NCBI RefSeq assembly: GCF_000172155.1
Contig: NZ_ABIZ01000001.1
Location: 6,171,105-6,235,104 of the forward strand
Direction: 5' to 3'
Length of the DNA stretch: 64,000 nucleotides
From: Verrucomicrobium spinosum DSM 4136 = JCM 18804
GTDB taxonomy: Bacteria > Verrucomicrobiota > Verrucomicrobiia > Verrucomicrobiales > Verrucomicrobiaceae
The notes below the pieces were generated by a model. That model was given only the letters and a program-made list of their open reading frames with translations. It did no database searches and was not told the origin of the DNA. The translations under genes and the position numbers were made by a program. Shown piece by piece: positions 8,960 through 23,900 of this stretch. Within the stretch, counting starts at the first letter, position 1. The number at the start of each line of letters is the position of its first letter.

Positions 8960-11900
8960 CTAGTCATGCATGCGCCGCCGACGGCGGAGCAGAAGGAAGG
9001 CTGACGCCGCCAGCAGCAGAAGAGACCGCCCCGGCTCTGGCACCACCATCAGCACGCCGTGGCTCTCCAGCAGGGTGGTGTCATAGAAAAGACCACCGGA
9101 CAGGGTTGGCAGGGAGAGATCCCCCAGCGCGCCTCCCAGTCGGAGATCGCCACCAAAGTCGAAATCATTCTGATAGAGGTCGGCCCAGTCGATGAGATTA
9201 AACACATCGCCGAATTGCGGATTGAACCCGGAGTCCGCGTTGTCCACAACAATGTAGCCACCAGCGTCAATGGAGAACTCCCCGTTGACTACAAGGCGGT
9301 CATGGTTTCCTGCCGTCAGGCCATCATAGAAGGCACCCCGATCTGCACTGGTCAGCCAGGTGTTGAAATCGCCCGCACCGAGGTGCTCGCTAAATGCCGC
9401 AGCATCGTTGTAGTCCGCCGCCCCGGCCCCCAACTGAAGCACCAAGCGGACTGCACCACCCGAGTCCCCTGAAAGCGTCAAATTTCCGTCCACGGTGAGG
9501 GTTCCGATCAGGTTCCCGGCCTTGGCGGGATCAGCGGGATCACTGGACATGCCCGGCCGGAGCATGCCCGCTCCGCCATCGGTGCCAATTTGCAGCGTAT
9601 TTCCTGCATCGGGGCGCAGGGTGCCGTTTCCGCTGATGACATGGTCGTAAACGTAGATGCCACCCGTCACTTGCGAGGTGTCAAACGTCGCCCCTTGGTG
9701 CACTTCGATCCACTGTGAATTCCCCACTGTGCCCTCTTCCAGCATTGCCAGAGTGCCCTCTTCAACGGTGGTCTTACCGGAGTACGTATTCAGGCTGCTG
9801 GCGAGCGTCACCGTTCCCTCACCAGTTTTACGGATGCTCAGGATGTCATCAATGACCGCCTCGGTGATGGCACCCCGAAATACGACTCCCACGCCCCCAT
9901 CCAAATTCTCTTCGTCAGAGGCTGAAGTCAGCGAGAGCTCACGCGAAGTCGCCACGCCATCTGCATCCTGGAAAGTGATGTCCCCAAAGAAGGTGCTGCC
10001 ACCGACCGTGTGATCGCCGCCAATCGAAATTCTCCCGGTGCCATTGGTACCGTTGATGTCCACCGCATTGTAGATGGCAATGCCGTCCACAGAGGTTAGC
10101 AGAGCGATTTCGGGATTCTGCAACTCTTTTTCCCAGTACACAGGGTCCGTATCCACTCCATTGACCTGGGCCACATCTTTGGCCGCCATGAAGTATGCCC
10201 CGCCCGCCTGGGTGACTCCCGCCGCGACGGTGATGCTCGTGCCGTAGTTCATCTCGCCGCTTTCATCGAAGTCGGCGGCCCGCACCAGACTCATCAGACC
10301 CGTTGCAGGATCCACGCTAGTTACCACATACACACCGTTCCTCTCTGGATTGCGCCCCTCGTCCTTCACAAGAATGCGTTTCCCAATGTCAGCGCCGGTG
10401 ACAGCAACCCCGTCCACCTCAGCCTTCACGTTGATGAAGGCACCATTGCCAGCCCCGCCGGCACCATTGCTTGTTGCGTCGAACTCGCCGCCCTTGTCCG
10501 TGGTCAGCAATGAACCGGTCGTGGCCAAGTAAGCACCTGACGCCAGCGGCGTCACCTTGTCTCCCATCTCCACCACAGTGGTTCCCAGGGAATCGGAGTT
10601 GTACAAGGCCAGGGTGCCGTGGCGGACTATCGTGCCACCATCAATGGCTACGCCCGCGGCCTGGTAGTTCCCATAACTGTTGTAGTTTCTCAGCTCCACG
10701 CGACCTGCACCCACTTTTGTGATCGAAGTGGCCCACTCGTCAGAGCCATTGTTCCCAACCGACCCGCCGAAACTAAAGGTAGAAGCCCCTTCTGCCACTG
10801 CAAAGAAATTGCCGTAACCGTACACATAACTCGTCTCCGCAAAGCCATAGCTGCCGGAGGTCGCACGGGTACCAATGAGGGTTATCCCCTCATCATTGCC
10901 GTCAAAGTTGTTCATCATCACGCCCTGGGTCACGGCATCCGCCGTGCCGTCCAGAAGCAGTTCCACGCGCGCATCAATGGGATTCACCGTCAGTAGTTGC
11001 ACTCCGCCCAACTGGATGGTGTCCGACACGCCCAGAGATTCATTGGACCCAAACACCAACGTGCCACTGATGACCGCCAGATTGGAAGCGTAGAAGGTAT
11101 TGGCTCCTGAGATCCGCTGGGTACCCGTCCCAACTTTGTAGAGATTTCCGATGCCCGTAATCTCGCCCGAGTAGTCGGCATCGTGCGTATCATCTCCGCC
11201 CACCTGCATGGTGCCGCCCCCGTCAATATCCACCAAAGCACCCGGTCCGCCCACCAGCGAGCCGATGGTGCTGTCAAAGCCGATTTCAGCCTGGTCAAAG
11301 TAGAAGCTCAGCTCCGCTCCGCTCTGAACGTGGAATCGTGAGTAGGGTGAAAAAGAATTGTTGGACCCAGACGTCAGAATCCCCTCAGCGACCGTGGTGG
11401 TGCCAGTGTAGTCACTGAATCCGTCGATGTCGGCACCGCCGCCAGTGCTGAAACCAAAGACGGTGATCCCCGTCCCCTGCTTCACAACGTTAAGTCGCGC
11501 ACTCCCCCCACCAAATCGCGTGGCCGCAACCCCGTCACTGAGGCCCACCCCCACGTCTTGGAAGTCAACCCCTGTTTTGTTCGTCTCAAACGTCACCGCC
11601 ATCTCAGTCTCAGACGCATTTTGAACCTTTGAGGACCACGGATTGGTGCCGGAATAGAGGATGTCCTGGGTAAAGGTACGGTCCATGCCTGCGAGTTGCA
11701 GGAAGCTGTTGTTCCGCAACGTGATGGTCTGCTGCCCGATCGCATTCTCATGGCCAAGCCGGACAACTGCTGTGTCGTCGAAGTCCACCACCGGGCCGTT
11801 GTCATTGCCAATCAACAAACTGCCTGTCCACTGGGAGTTGTCCCCGCGCAGCCAGATCGTAAAGAAGATGTCATGGTCGTCGTTGGCGTTGTTTCCTTCA

Positions 11901-14900
11901 TTGGGCTCAACCAGGAGGCTGTTGTTTCCAGAAAGACTTCCAGTGATGTCGAAGACCGCGTGCTGGTTGTGCCCCACGAGTGCGGGATCGAGGTTCGTCG
12001 TGTCCTCGTAATAGAAGCGCACGACATTGTTCGAGTCGGAACCCAGGTGGATGGAGTTCATAAACGATATCGTCGAGCTTTGGGGCAGATAGCCGGCCCC
12101 GATCGTGACCATCTGGCGCAGGTCATCCCGGACGATGATGTCCCGGTTGAACGTCAGATCAATGTCCGCCCCGTCAATACTGGTGGTACTGTTGCCGACG
12201 AACCGGTTTTCGATGCGCAACTGAATCGCCGAGGTTTCCATGCCTGCAACATCCCCAAAATACACCTTGCCTCCCGGATGGAACAACGCCCCACCGTTCA
12301 TCTGGAGACCCAGGTAGCCGTCCTGCACATCGAGATCGCCGGACCACTCGTGCAGCCCCGTATAGAAGCGCAGGTTGCCGTCCCCTTTTTTGATGATGTT
12401 GCCCGTCCCATAAATGCCACCCTGGTTGGGGTTGATGAGGAATTCGGAATTCCCGGTGCCACCGGCGTCTGCATACAGGTTGCCTCGCGCGATGAAGGTC
12501 AGGTCCCCGACAACGTTCAACACCCCGTCAAAAGTGGGCTGACGTTGAGTGGTGCCGTCAAAGGTGATCTGGTCCCCTTCCTTTTCACCAATCTGGAACC
12601 ACTCAAGGAAGCGGACCTGACCGTCACGGGCTCCATCTCCCCGGCGCGAAGAGAACTCCATCGTCACATTGTTACGAATGACCGTGGCATCCGCCCAGGA
12701 CTCGTTGGCACCAAAGACTGTCGCGTCGTAGTTGCCATCATTGGGCTGCCCCTGGATGTCCACACGCAGGGCATTGACCCCGTCACCCAATACAGTCAGC
12801 CCTGTATAGTTGTTGCGGATGCCCAGAAAGTCATCCGAGGTGATGGCACTCATGGACCGGTCGCCAAACTGCACCGTTCCTGCGCCCACAATGACGAGCC
12901 CGCCGTTGTTGGGATTGTTTGCGCCGTAGCTGGAGATGACGTTGTTCGTCTCAGAGGAGAACTGGTTGATGGCAGATCCGCGGAAAATGAGACGGCCTCC
13001 CGCGTCGCTGACATCGATAATCCCGTTCCCACCCCCCAGCGTGATGTGCTGGGTGATGGCCGTGCTTGTCCCGGAGCCGGTGTACCGCAGGGTCCCGCCA
13101 TTGAGGTAGAACTCCGAGGTCGCGCCAAACCGGGCCACGCTGTCGAATGCCACGATGGAGTTACCGTTGATGTGCGTCGCGCCCGTGTAGTTGTTCGTCC
13201 CTCCCAGGGTCAGCGTGCCCGCCCCAGAGAAAATCACATTCTGCGCCCCGGTGATGCCGGCATTAAAATTCACCATGCCGGTGGCAAAATTGTGGATGAC
13301 AAGATCCGTGGCTGCCGCCGCCGTTGTCAGCGAGACATTGCTGTCGAACGCTGCCCCAGTGCCGTAGTCGCTTGTGAAGAGGATGCCCCCGTCGGACAGG
13401 GACAGAGTGTGCACCCCGCCGTCCGTCGTGATGCTCCCGGTGTTCGTGTTGAACCGCAACGAGGCAGCTTCCGTCGCACCACTGAGCTCATGATCGGTCG
13501 TCACGTCAGTGTTCAGCCCCGCTCCGAACTGGTCCACTTCTCCGGGGGCGTGGGTGTACGCGATGACCTGGCCGCTGGCATCTGTCGCCGCCCAGGCACT
13601 GGCATAGGGGGTTGCTGAAGCATTCGCCCCGAAGGTGGCATAGGAGCCAAGCCGGGTGATGGATGCCATCCCACCGTTCGTGAACTGGATTACGCCTCCC
13701 CCGATGGACTGGAAGTGCAGCGTGCCGTTGTTGCTCCGGTCGATGGACGCCCCGCCAATCAGCAGAGTGCCAAAGTTTCCAGCACCATTCCCGGCGGCCA
13801 CCAGGCCGCTCCCACCCTGGCGGACCGCCAGTCCGCCAAAGTTCTCCGTGAAGGAGGCGCCGCTCGCATCCATCACCAGCGTGCCGCCCGCGAGCAGCAG
13901 ACCGGCTCCCGCCCCCACTCGGCGGTTGTTGTGCTCACCGTAGTTGGTCAAATTCAGAATGCCGCCCATGACGTGGACAGACTCCACTGACCCGGCACCA
14001 GCGCTTGATCCGGCGAGATTGACCACACCGCCTCCGATCTTCGTGATCGAGGAGTTAACATTGCTCCCGCCATCCACAAATGAGACATTAAAGGTGGCCG
14101 TCCCGCCGTTGACTGCGAGCAGACGCAGATCACGGTCATACGCACTGGTCTGCCGCGTGGACTGGGTCAGGGTCACGGTGCCCTCGCCGGTGCCGAACAC
14201 GACCTCACCTTCGAGATTGAGCCCGCCCATAGTGCTGTTCCCAGTGGTGTTCCCCCTGCCGTAGTTGTCATTGCCCGTCAGGTTGAGCGGATCATAGGTT
14301 TCGACACCCACCTCCCACGACTTCAGATTGAAGTTGCTGCCCGCATTGACCAGGAAGAAGCCGAGATTGTCTCCGGCAGTCTCCCCATCGCCCGACATCA
14401 CAGAACGCCCGCCCATCTGCAGCCCCACCATGGGGTTAAGCGGATTCGAGTTGGCCGAGGCAGCCGCTGCGGCCGTGTAGAAATCTCCGGTGCCCTGGTA
14501 GAACAACCCGCCCTGCAACAAACGGATGCGGCCCGCCGTGTCATAAGACTGCCAAAGCTGCACCGAGGCCTCGTTGGTGGTGGCAACCACTTCCATGCGC
14601 AGAAGCTGACTTTGGTTCAACTCCGTTATGGGTCCGCCAATGGAGCCGCTCACCGTGTCACTGATCCGTCCACGAAGGTCAAACAGACCCGCCGCTCCGG
14701 TGTAAGTGCTGAACATCCGGGAGTCCGTCAACCCTGGCCCTGTGGCAATCGCGGTCGGACCGCCATAGATGTTCCCCTGAATCGTGCCCGTGCCCGTCGT
14801 GTTGTTGAAGATGCGCGGGGTGAAATTACGACCGTATCCGGCAGCACCGGCAGAATCCACGTTGTCGAGAATCACATCTCCGGCCCAAAATGAATTGTTC

Positions 14901-17900
14901 TCGATCTGGAGGGCCGTGTTGTTTCCACTGATCTTGCCAATGTAAAGGTCTGTGTCCGCCACGCGCGCCCCGAACCCAATGACAAGGGTGCCGCTCCCAG
15001 AGATCACCACACGGTCGCTAAATCCCAGAGCGTTGTCATGCCTCGCGTACAGCGCCCCCTGGTTGACGGAAGTCGTGCCGGTATAGTAGTTGCGTGCCGC
15101 AAGAATCAGCGATGCCTGCCCGGTCTTGGTGAGGCCGTTGGCATTGCGGATGCTGGAGTTCATGAAGAGGTAGTTGTTGTCCCCGTCAGAGCCGCGGTAC
15201 GCATTGAGCGAATCCGAGCTGTTGTAATGGGCCCACAGACCTCCGACGGAAAAATGCGCCTCCTGTCCGTTGAAGTTCACAGAGCCGCCGTTGATCGCAC
15301 TGCGGATGTCCAGATTCCGGTCGGCCCAAGCGGCACCGTTGAAGTTCTGCACCCCGGTGTTGGACAACTGGATGACGCCGGAGTTGATCTTCAACTCCCC
15401 GTCTGCATCCATGTAGATGGCCGTGAAGTTTCCTCGTCCCGATGCAGAGCCGTCCGCGAAGGTTTCGGAGGCGAACGTCAGGGAATTCACCTCCACCGGC
15501 GTCGCACCGATGGTCAGGAAGGAATTGCGGCGGTCCGTAAGCTGTCCCACCCCGATGGAAGAGTCCGTGGTGACCCCGACAATTTTCAAGTTCTGGTCGG
15601 CGGTCAGTCCTTGGGCATCGAGCGCGATGGTTGAGGTCTGGGCCGTATCAGGATTGGACACTTCACGATATTCAGAATCGTAGAGCGGGCGGAGGAATTT
15701 CTCGCCTTGCTCATTGGTATCCACTGTCACCAGCCTGTTGCTGGTGTACTCCTCATTGTAGCGCTGGGCCGCCCCATCCACGCCGATCCATGCGGGCCGG
15801 GTGCCGCCAAAGAAGCCAACCGCAATGGCGCGGTTGCCATTGCTTCCATCTCCAGACCCATACAGCAGGGGTGCAATGTCCACTTGGACCACCGCCTGAT
15901 TGGCACCAGTTGCCGGGTTAAAAGACCCGTCGGCAAAACTGGTCCCTGCATCAAAATTCCTCAGATGCACTGACGCTCCAGCCTGACGAACGATCTCGGT
16001 AAAGTGCCAGCCCGCCGTATCGCCCTGCAGCCGGGGCGCCCCGCCAAACAGGTCCGCGCCAAGGTCAAACTCAATGCCCACCTGACCGCCAGCCACGGTC
16101 AAGGTCCCGACCTTCTCCTTGCCAGAGAAGATGCCGGCACCTGCCTCCATACGCAGTTTCACATAACCGTCAGTCGTGATGGCCATGTTGTCACCCAGGC
16201 GATCACGGAATTCGTCCACACTCGTGCTTCCAGCTCCGTAGCCAAAGTAAGTGTTTCTCTCCAGGGTCATGCCCTGGGCACCTTGCAAGCTCGCCGCGCC
16301 GTAGAGGCGGGTGTTGCCGCCGGACGAGACGTAGTTCCCAGTCCACTCCGGCATGTTGCCGTAGAAGCGAAACTCCCCGGTGCCAATCTTGATGATGTCA
16401 CCAGAGCCAAACGTGTCCCCGCCACCATTGTTGAGGTTGATGTGCGAACCGTTCTTGAGATTGAACACAGCATCACTTTCCAGGCTGATCTGTCCCGCCA
16501 GGTTGTAGGTGCGCACCGTTCCCGCCGTGCGGAAGGTACCATTGCCCTGGTAACCGTCGCCCCGCACCGTGAACCATTCGTAAATGGTGGAGTCAGACGT
16601 CATATTGAGCATGAGCGTCCCTTCGGCACCAATGACGGTGCTGTCCACCCAGGACCGGTGGGTGCCCAGGATTCCACTTCCCGTGCTGCCTGCGGAAGCC
16701 AGCCAGAGCGTGCCATCATTGATCCAGGTGATGCCACCGTAGCTGTTGTACACGTTGGCGCGCACCGTGCCGTCTGGTGCTCCGGTGAGCACAACGGTGC
16801 CGCCACCGTTGATCACCAGGTCGCCTATGTCTGGATTTCTGTCGCTGGCAGGCTGGTCACTCAATCCCAGGTGATTGGCCGTATAACCGTTCGTCCCGTT
16901 GATGTGGCTGAACTCACTGGTGATGTAACCATTGATCGTAAGGGTGGACCCCGCCGCCACTTCCAACGTGCCCCCGTTCGCCCCCAGGAAGATCGTCCTG
17001 GCCCCGTTCAGGTTGATGTCATTGGTCACCTTCAACGTGCCTCCATCAAAGTGCAGGTTGCCTGAATCCAGGATCGCCCAGATCCCGGCCGAACCGGTGC
17101 CGTCGGCCTTCGCATTTACATACAAACCACTGGTGTAACCGCTGCCTCCGCTCGTGACCGAAACCCCGGTGACTTGGTTCGATGAATTGGCCGTGAAAGT
17201 GCCCGCAGCTCCGCTGCCACCCCCACCCCCAAAAAAGGTGAGCGAACCGTTCGCGGTGCCATTGCTCCCCCCCACGTTCACGCGGATCAACTGGGCCACA
17301 CCCCCGTTGACATCCCCAAGTTGGCCATCGCTGGAGATCTCAAGCACACCTCCGTTCAGATATGTGTCTCCGGTGTAGGTGTTGTCCGCGGTCAGCACCA
17401 TCGTCCCCGTGCCGCCGTGCACCAGGTTCACCTTGTTGGCACCGTCATTGGTGATGGTCGCGCCAATGGTCAGCTTGCCACCTGTTCCCCAGTTGTGAAT
17501 CATCAGGTCGCGGCTTGTGCCGGCCTCCGCCAGATCCGCATCAAACGCGCTCGTCAGGGTGCCCCCGGAAATCGAGTTGAAGCCAGTGTTCCCGCTGGTG
17601 ACCAGAATCGCCCCGCCTGCCAGGGTCATGCTTTGCCCGTCCAGCGAGAGGTTCACTGGAGCAGCCAGCCGGAGCGTGTTCGCATTGGCCGCGCCCGTGA
17701 AGGCCACATCACCAGCGACGTCCATGTTGGCGGAGGGGGTGTAGTCACCCTCCACTGTGCCGCTCGTGTATCCACTGTAGGCCTCAATCGCACCACCAGT
17801 GCCATTGCTGGCAAAGTCAGTGATCCCCGTCGCAGAGTTGCCATAGACAGCCCAGGACATGATCCCGCTTCCGGTCACTCCGGTGGCCTGCAGGGTAATG

Positions 17901-20900
17901 TTGGACGAGCCAGCGCCTTCTTCCACAAAGGCCATGGTGCCGCCCGCCCGCTTGGTGAGCGTGGCCGCTGCCGCCCCCAGGTTCAGGTTCGTGGTCGAGC
18001 CTGCCCCGCTGTTCACACGTACCATGGAGCCCCCGTTCAGCACCCAGACATTGCCCGTCATGTTTTGCGTCCGGGCCACGGCTGCCGTGTCACCATTGAG
18101 GGTCAGATCCCCCCCGCCAAACAACGCCTGCGCCGTTGACACCGCGAACCGATTGTCCCCCAGCAGACCGCCGTCTGAAACCTGGCCCTGCCAGACCGCC
18201 TCCCCCCCTGTGAAGTTCCACCGCTCCACGGTGGATGCCCCGGCTCCATTGGCATTGAAGGTCACCGTCCCGGGTCCGGACACAGTGGCAATGGCATTCA
18301 CACTGCTGCCATTGTCCAACAGTCGGGCGTTGATGACGAGCTCCCCCCCGCGCACCTGCGTGAACCGCAGATCCCGGTCGCCACCCTGGTTCTCAAAGAC
18401 AATCTGGTAGTTGGCCCCGTCGGCGGAGCCAATATAGACTTTTCCAGACTCCTGTTCGCCACCGATGCTCAGAGTGCCGTCCCGATTGTTATTGTACACA
18501 TACAGGATGTTTGCCCAGTTGAACACCTGCCCAGCCTTCGTGAGCATCAGGTGGGAGTGGTAGGTCCCGGTATTGGTGGAGCTGTCCACACCCAGGGCGG
18601 CGCGGGTCCAGTAGTCATTGCCCTGGATCAGGGCGTTGGCGCCTTCCGTGAGAAAGCCGCCCTGGGCCGGATCATACATGATGCGGAAATAACCACGATT
18701 GAGATCAAGCCGCCCCGTCGCATCCCACTGCTGGTACACATTCACATTCCCCTCATCATGTCCCGTCATCTGGAAGCGGAGGGAGTGATTGGCGTCGAGC
18801 CGTGTTTCAGAATCCCCCGTGCGGTAGATCGAAGTCACTGCGGCATTGGCGGGGTCCGTCCCCAGATTGCCCGTCTTCACATCCCGGAACTGCCCACGAA
18901 GGTTCAGCGTGTAGGATTCACCAATGTTGGTTGTGACCAGCGGAGGATCCACAAACGCGTCACTGTCCGAGAACCGGTCATTGTTGTCGGTATAAACGTT
19001 CCCGTACAGGGTCAACGTACCGTTGTTCCGTGCGGTGATGGTGTAGCTCTGCCCCTCCGAGGAGCCAGCGGCATCCGCCACGTCAAGGATCACATCGCCG
19101 CCCCAGCTGCTATGGGTGGACCCCTCGTTTCGCAGAACGGTGGCCGAGCCCTGGAATGTATTGGTCACCCGCAAGTCAATCCCGGAGATGTTCGTGCCGT
19201 ATTCCAGCAGGAAGGCTGCACCGCCGCCGACCAGGACTTCCCTGCCCGCAGCGCCCAAACCCAACGCTCCACCGTGACGCACGACCAGGCTGGACTGTTC
19301 GCTAACAGAGATGTTCCCCGTGAAGTCGTTCCACGTGTCCAGGTACAGGTTGTCCCGCCCGGTCTTGACCAGGTCCGTCACATTCGTGATGTTTGACCGG
19401 ATGAATGAGCTGTTGCCCGTCATCAGCTCATACCAGTTGGGTGTATCCCGGTCCAGATCGTGCCAGAGAGTATTGGAGTTGATGATCGCGGCACCTCCGT
19501 TCATGTCAAGGGTACCGCCCCGGATCACGGCTTCCAGATTGGCGCTGTTGGCCTCTGCGAAGCTGATGATGTTGATGATGCCGGAGTCGATCTTGAGCGT
19601 TGCGGCACCGTCAATGATCACGGTGTCTTTGGCAGACGTGGCAAGGGCCTGGCCCGAGGCCGCCGCATCAAAGCTGATAGACAGCGAGTTGATCACTGTA
19701 TCCGCCGTCACATTGCGATCCGCGTAGTTGTTCCGGTCAGAGTAGTTCCCGCCTGTGGGGGAAATGTAGCGGTTGACCATCCAGTTGCTCCCCGCGTCCG
19801 GCGTGGTGCTGAATTCAGCCGCCGTCAGAGGGCGCAGGTAGCCGTTGTCCAGCGTCATCAGACCTGTGCCGCCCCCGCTCATCATGTAGGATCCTTGAAC
19901 CGAAGCCAGCGGCCGCGTGTGGCTGGAGATGGTCGGGGTTTGCAGCGTGGGGATCACCGTCCCAAAGACGCCCACCACCACATTCGTGGTGGAAGTCCCC
20001 GCCGCGCCAGAACCCACCGTCACCAGCCCCGTCGTGTCCTCCACCTTGATACGGACATCGTCTCCCGCCCCACCGCCGAAGGTGTCGGCCGGATCCGTCG
20101 CGTAGATCTTGAGCACCCCACCATTGTTCCGCGTGAAGGTCTGGAACGACCCGTCGAACTTGCCTCCCGCTGTGGTGTCCACGTAAAGGTAGTTTGTACC
20201 GATGTCAGCGACCACATGCCCGAGGTTTTCACGGTTGGTCTCCGTGGCATGGGTGTTCAGCAGGAGATAGCCGTTGCGCAGGTTCATGAAACCCCCGTCA
20301 TTGAGCCGGTCGTCGTTGTTCGCGTCCCCGTTCAACAGGGCGAGGGAACCCCACCGCGTCAGCGTGATGGAGCCCGCATTTCGCATGCTTCCATTTGCCC
20401 CGGCGAGGGACATGTTGGTGTACTGCGATGCAGCCTGCCCCCCATTCGCCCGGTCAAAGCTGTTCGTGATCCAGCGGCCCGTGCTCTGTTTGATCAGAAT
20501 GTCGCCGTCAAACGCCACCGAATCCCCGGTCAGCCGGAGCTCCCGGCTCCCCCTCACGGTGAAGCCTGTGCCGTTGTTGCCGCTGCTGGTGTTGTCAAAG
20601 ACACCCTGGATTTCCGTGATGCCCGGGTGATCAAACACACCCAGCGTGCTGTTGTAGCCCGAGGCTCCGCCTTGCATGTCAAAGAGGTTTCCGTTCCCCG
20701 CGGCATCCCGCCCGATGCCCCCCCCTGTGAGGTTGATCACCACTCCAGTGCCAAAAATCTGATCAAACGTCCGCCCGGTTTCGCCATGGCCCTCACGCTG
20801 CCAGGTGCCGTTGTTCAGATTCACAGTGAAGTTGTCGAAGAAGTCCGTCACTTTGGTGTTGGCCGCATGATTCCCCCAATAGGTACCAAACGACAGACGA

Positions 20901-23900
20901 GAATCGATGACGGCATTCCCCGTAGTTCCAGTGTGGATTGACGGAGGATTGAGCGGATCATACGTGCGCGTGCCGTTGGCAGGATCCAGCCCGTCATAAG
21001 GTTTGCGATTGTAGACCACATTTATGGTCAACCCGTCCAGGTTGTTGCCATACGTCGTGCCGTCAATCAGCCCCCCGCCACCGAGTGCTCCATTGTTTTC
21101 AAACTTTACCTCGCCTTCGTAGATGTTGAGCGTGGCTCCCGTCCGATTTCGGATGTCCACATTGTGAAACCGCCACTCGTTCGCCCCAATCTTGGAAAGG
21201 CTGTTCCCCGCCCCGCCCATGTCCAGAATAGCCGCAACCTCGTTGCTCCCACTGGTGTGCCGAGTCATCGTTCCCGTGGACGACCCGCCAATAGACGCGT
21301 CGCCATAAACAATAATGTGTCCCACATTGGAAGTGCCCGTGGTGTTGCGCAGTGCCCCCAGCCCACGGTCCCCCATGCCGCTGATGTGAAAGATTTCAGT
21401 GAGCGCGTCTGATGGGCGAAAATCTCTGCCGCGCAGATCAATAGACCCCGTCGCTCCGGGTATGGGCGTCAGCGTCTCCGGGTCCACATTGACAAAAGTC
21501 TGCGTCGAAAGGTCGCTCGCATTGAAGACGCCCATGGCCTGGTTGTGCTCCAGCAGCAACGTTCCCCCCCGTACAAGGGTGTATCCGGAATAGCTGTTTG
21601 ACGCATTGTTGATCCGGAGATAGCCGGGACCGTCCTTGATCAGGTTGGTCACACCAGCCGCCGCGTTGATCGCAGTCGTGGGATCCTGGTCGTCATAAGC
21701 GGGTGCTGCCGCAATGTTGAGGTCCGTCAGCACACTGTCGTAGTTCTGGTTGGTCAGGTTGTACGCCACAAGATTGAACTCGGCACCCGTATCACTCATG
21801 TCCACGATGATGCGTCCAGTGGTGATGCCCGTTTCAGTGTCCAGATCAGCCAGCGTGATGGTTTTCGATCCCGTTCCGGGCATGGCCAGGCGCAGGTCCA
21901 GATAGCCATTGGTTTCAAGATCGATCAAAGACGGCAACGCCTCAGCAGAGAGCGGCCTCGCATAGACCCGCACGTGGGCGTCACTATTGCCTCCCACGAT
22001 CAATTTCCCCGTATAGGCGGAGTTGTCCCCGCTCAGTTTGTAGAGGGCATAGAAGGAGTTGTCCGGGTCCGTGACGTTCCCGTTTTGCTCCACATAGAGC
22101 TGGAGGTTCCGGTCGCCGTACAAATCGCCATTGAGCTCGATGTGGGCCCGCTCACCCATCGTCAGGGTTTCGGAATCACTCTGGTTCGGGGCAATCAGGA
22201 GGTCATCATTGAGGTAAATATCCCCGTTGATCTTGTAAGTCTGGCCATTGTAGGTATGCCCGTAGATGCGGAGCCGCTTGTTCTGGTTGGACGTGCTCCC
22301 AGCCCCCTCCAGACGGACAATGATGTCGTTGTTGATATAATAGTCCTGGCTGAAGGCATCCACCGCCGCAGCGTTGGACGAGGAACCAACGCTGCTCGAC
22401 GTCCCCAAAAAGGACCCGTTCGAGCCGCCGTTGTTCACGCTGAATCCGATGTTGACCTCGCCGTTGTTCACCGAGGTCACCACACCGTCATTGCCGAGCA
22501 GGATCGCCTGGCCCTTGCTGCCAGGGGTGCCGTCCAGCGTGCCATACCCATCAGCCAGAGAGCGGTTCCAAATGGAGCCTTCCAGCACCACAATCTGGCC
22601 GGTGAAGTCCACGCTGTTTTCCATGAGCTGCACTGATCCTCTGCCCGTCTTGATCAGGCTGCCCGCCCCTTCCATCGTCCCGCCAAACCGGTTCATGTAA
22701 AGGGTGTCCCCGGATGCCACCTCAATGGTGGAGTCCTGATTAAATGTGACCATGCCACCCAGACTGTACTGCCAGTTCCCCCCGCTCAGGTCCACCCGCA
22801 GGGTGCCACCATCCATGACGAGCCATTCACGGCTGATTTGATCGTTGGCCGGGGCATTTAAAAGGAGCACCCCTCCACTCCGGATGGTCGTCCCGTCCAG
22901 ATAATTGCGGTTCGTGCCCAAAACATCATCGGCGTTGCTCAGCACCGCAACGATCCCCTCTTGAACATCAAGGTGGCCCGCGAACGTGTTGTTGGCGTTG
23001 CCGTTGAACAGTTCCAGCGTCCCGCCGCCAGTCTTGGTGATGTCACCCCACATGTGACTCGCCGAGTAGCCAGCCACCACATTGGTTTCAGACGCCAGCA
23101 CCCCGTCAATCCGGAGTGCCTTGCCGGCATCTACTTCGAAGGTGGCACCACCGCCACCGATCAGGATTCCCCTGTTGGCAGACAGCGTCACATTTTCCAT
23201 ACTCCGCAGCGTGCCCCCGTGAAACCAAAGGTTGTCAGCGCTCACGGCGGCTGGCGCAGCACCCAACTGGTTCTCCTGGCTGATGACTACAGTTGAGCGG
23301 TTAAGCACCGTCCCGCCAGTATAGGTGTTGCCAAGGCTGTTGCCCGAGAGGTCAATGATCCCGGAACCCGCGGTAACCAGCGTCACTGCCCGCCCATTCA
23401 CTGCATCATCAACGATCTGTGCGCCCACCTTGAAGACACCGCCACCATACTGGTGGATCACCAGGTCATTCCCCCCCGCGTCATTTTCCCATGCACTCGT
23501 GAGGGTGCCGTTGGAGAGATCCACATCACCACTCTGCGAGGACGTGACTAGAATGCCCCCCTGCTCCATCGTCAAAAGGTGCCCACCCAGATCAAGAGCC
23601 CGCTGCAGACCGTCATTGAAGCGAAGCGTGCTGGTGCTGGCATCACCCCCCAAAAGCAGATCGGTGGTCACATCGGTGTGATTGCCCGTGGCAAGCACGT
23701 TAGCCACATAATCGGTAAAGGCTTCCACAAGAGTCCCATTCAGCGCCGCCCAGCTCGTCGCCTCGCCGGAGCCTTCGCCGTACGTGGCCCAGGCACCCAG
23801 GAATCCGGATGACACATTGTTCCCACTCAGGCTGATGGAGGCTGAGCCAGCCCCCGCCAGGACAAAGTTGAGCACACCGCCACGATGGCGCTGCACCCGT

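Noticed and set aside
11696-13618. A 640-codon plus-strand frame and several others (e.g. 19460-20941, 16004-17065, 4319-5347) opposite the giant gene and cassette A
   Set aside because: They are antisense shadows of GC-rich coding sequence: composition is dominated by His/Arg/Val/Gly with no domains, signals or ribosome-binding sites.
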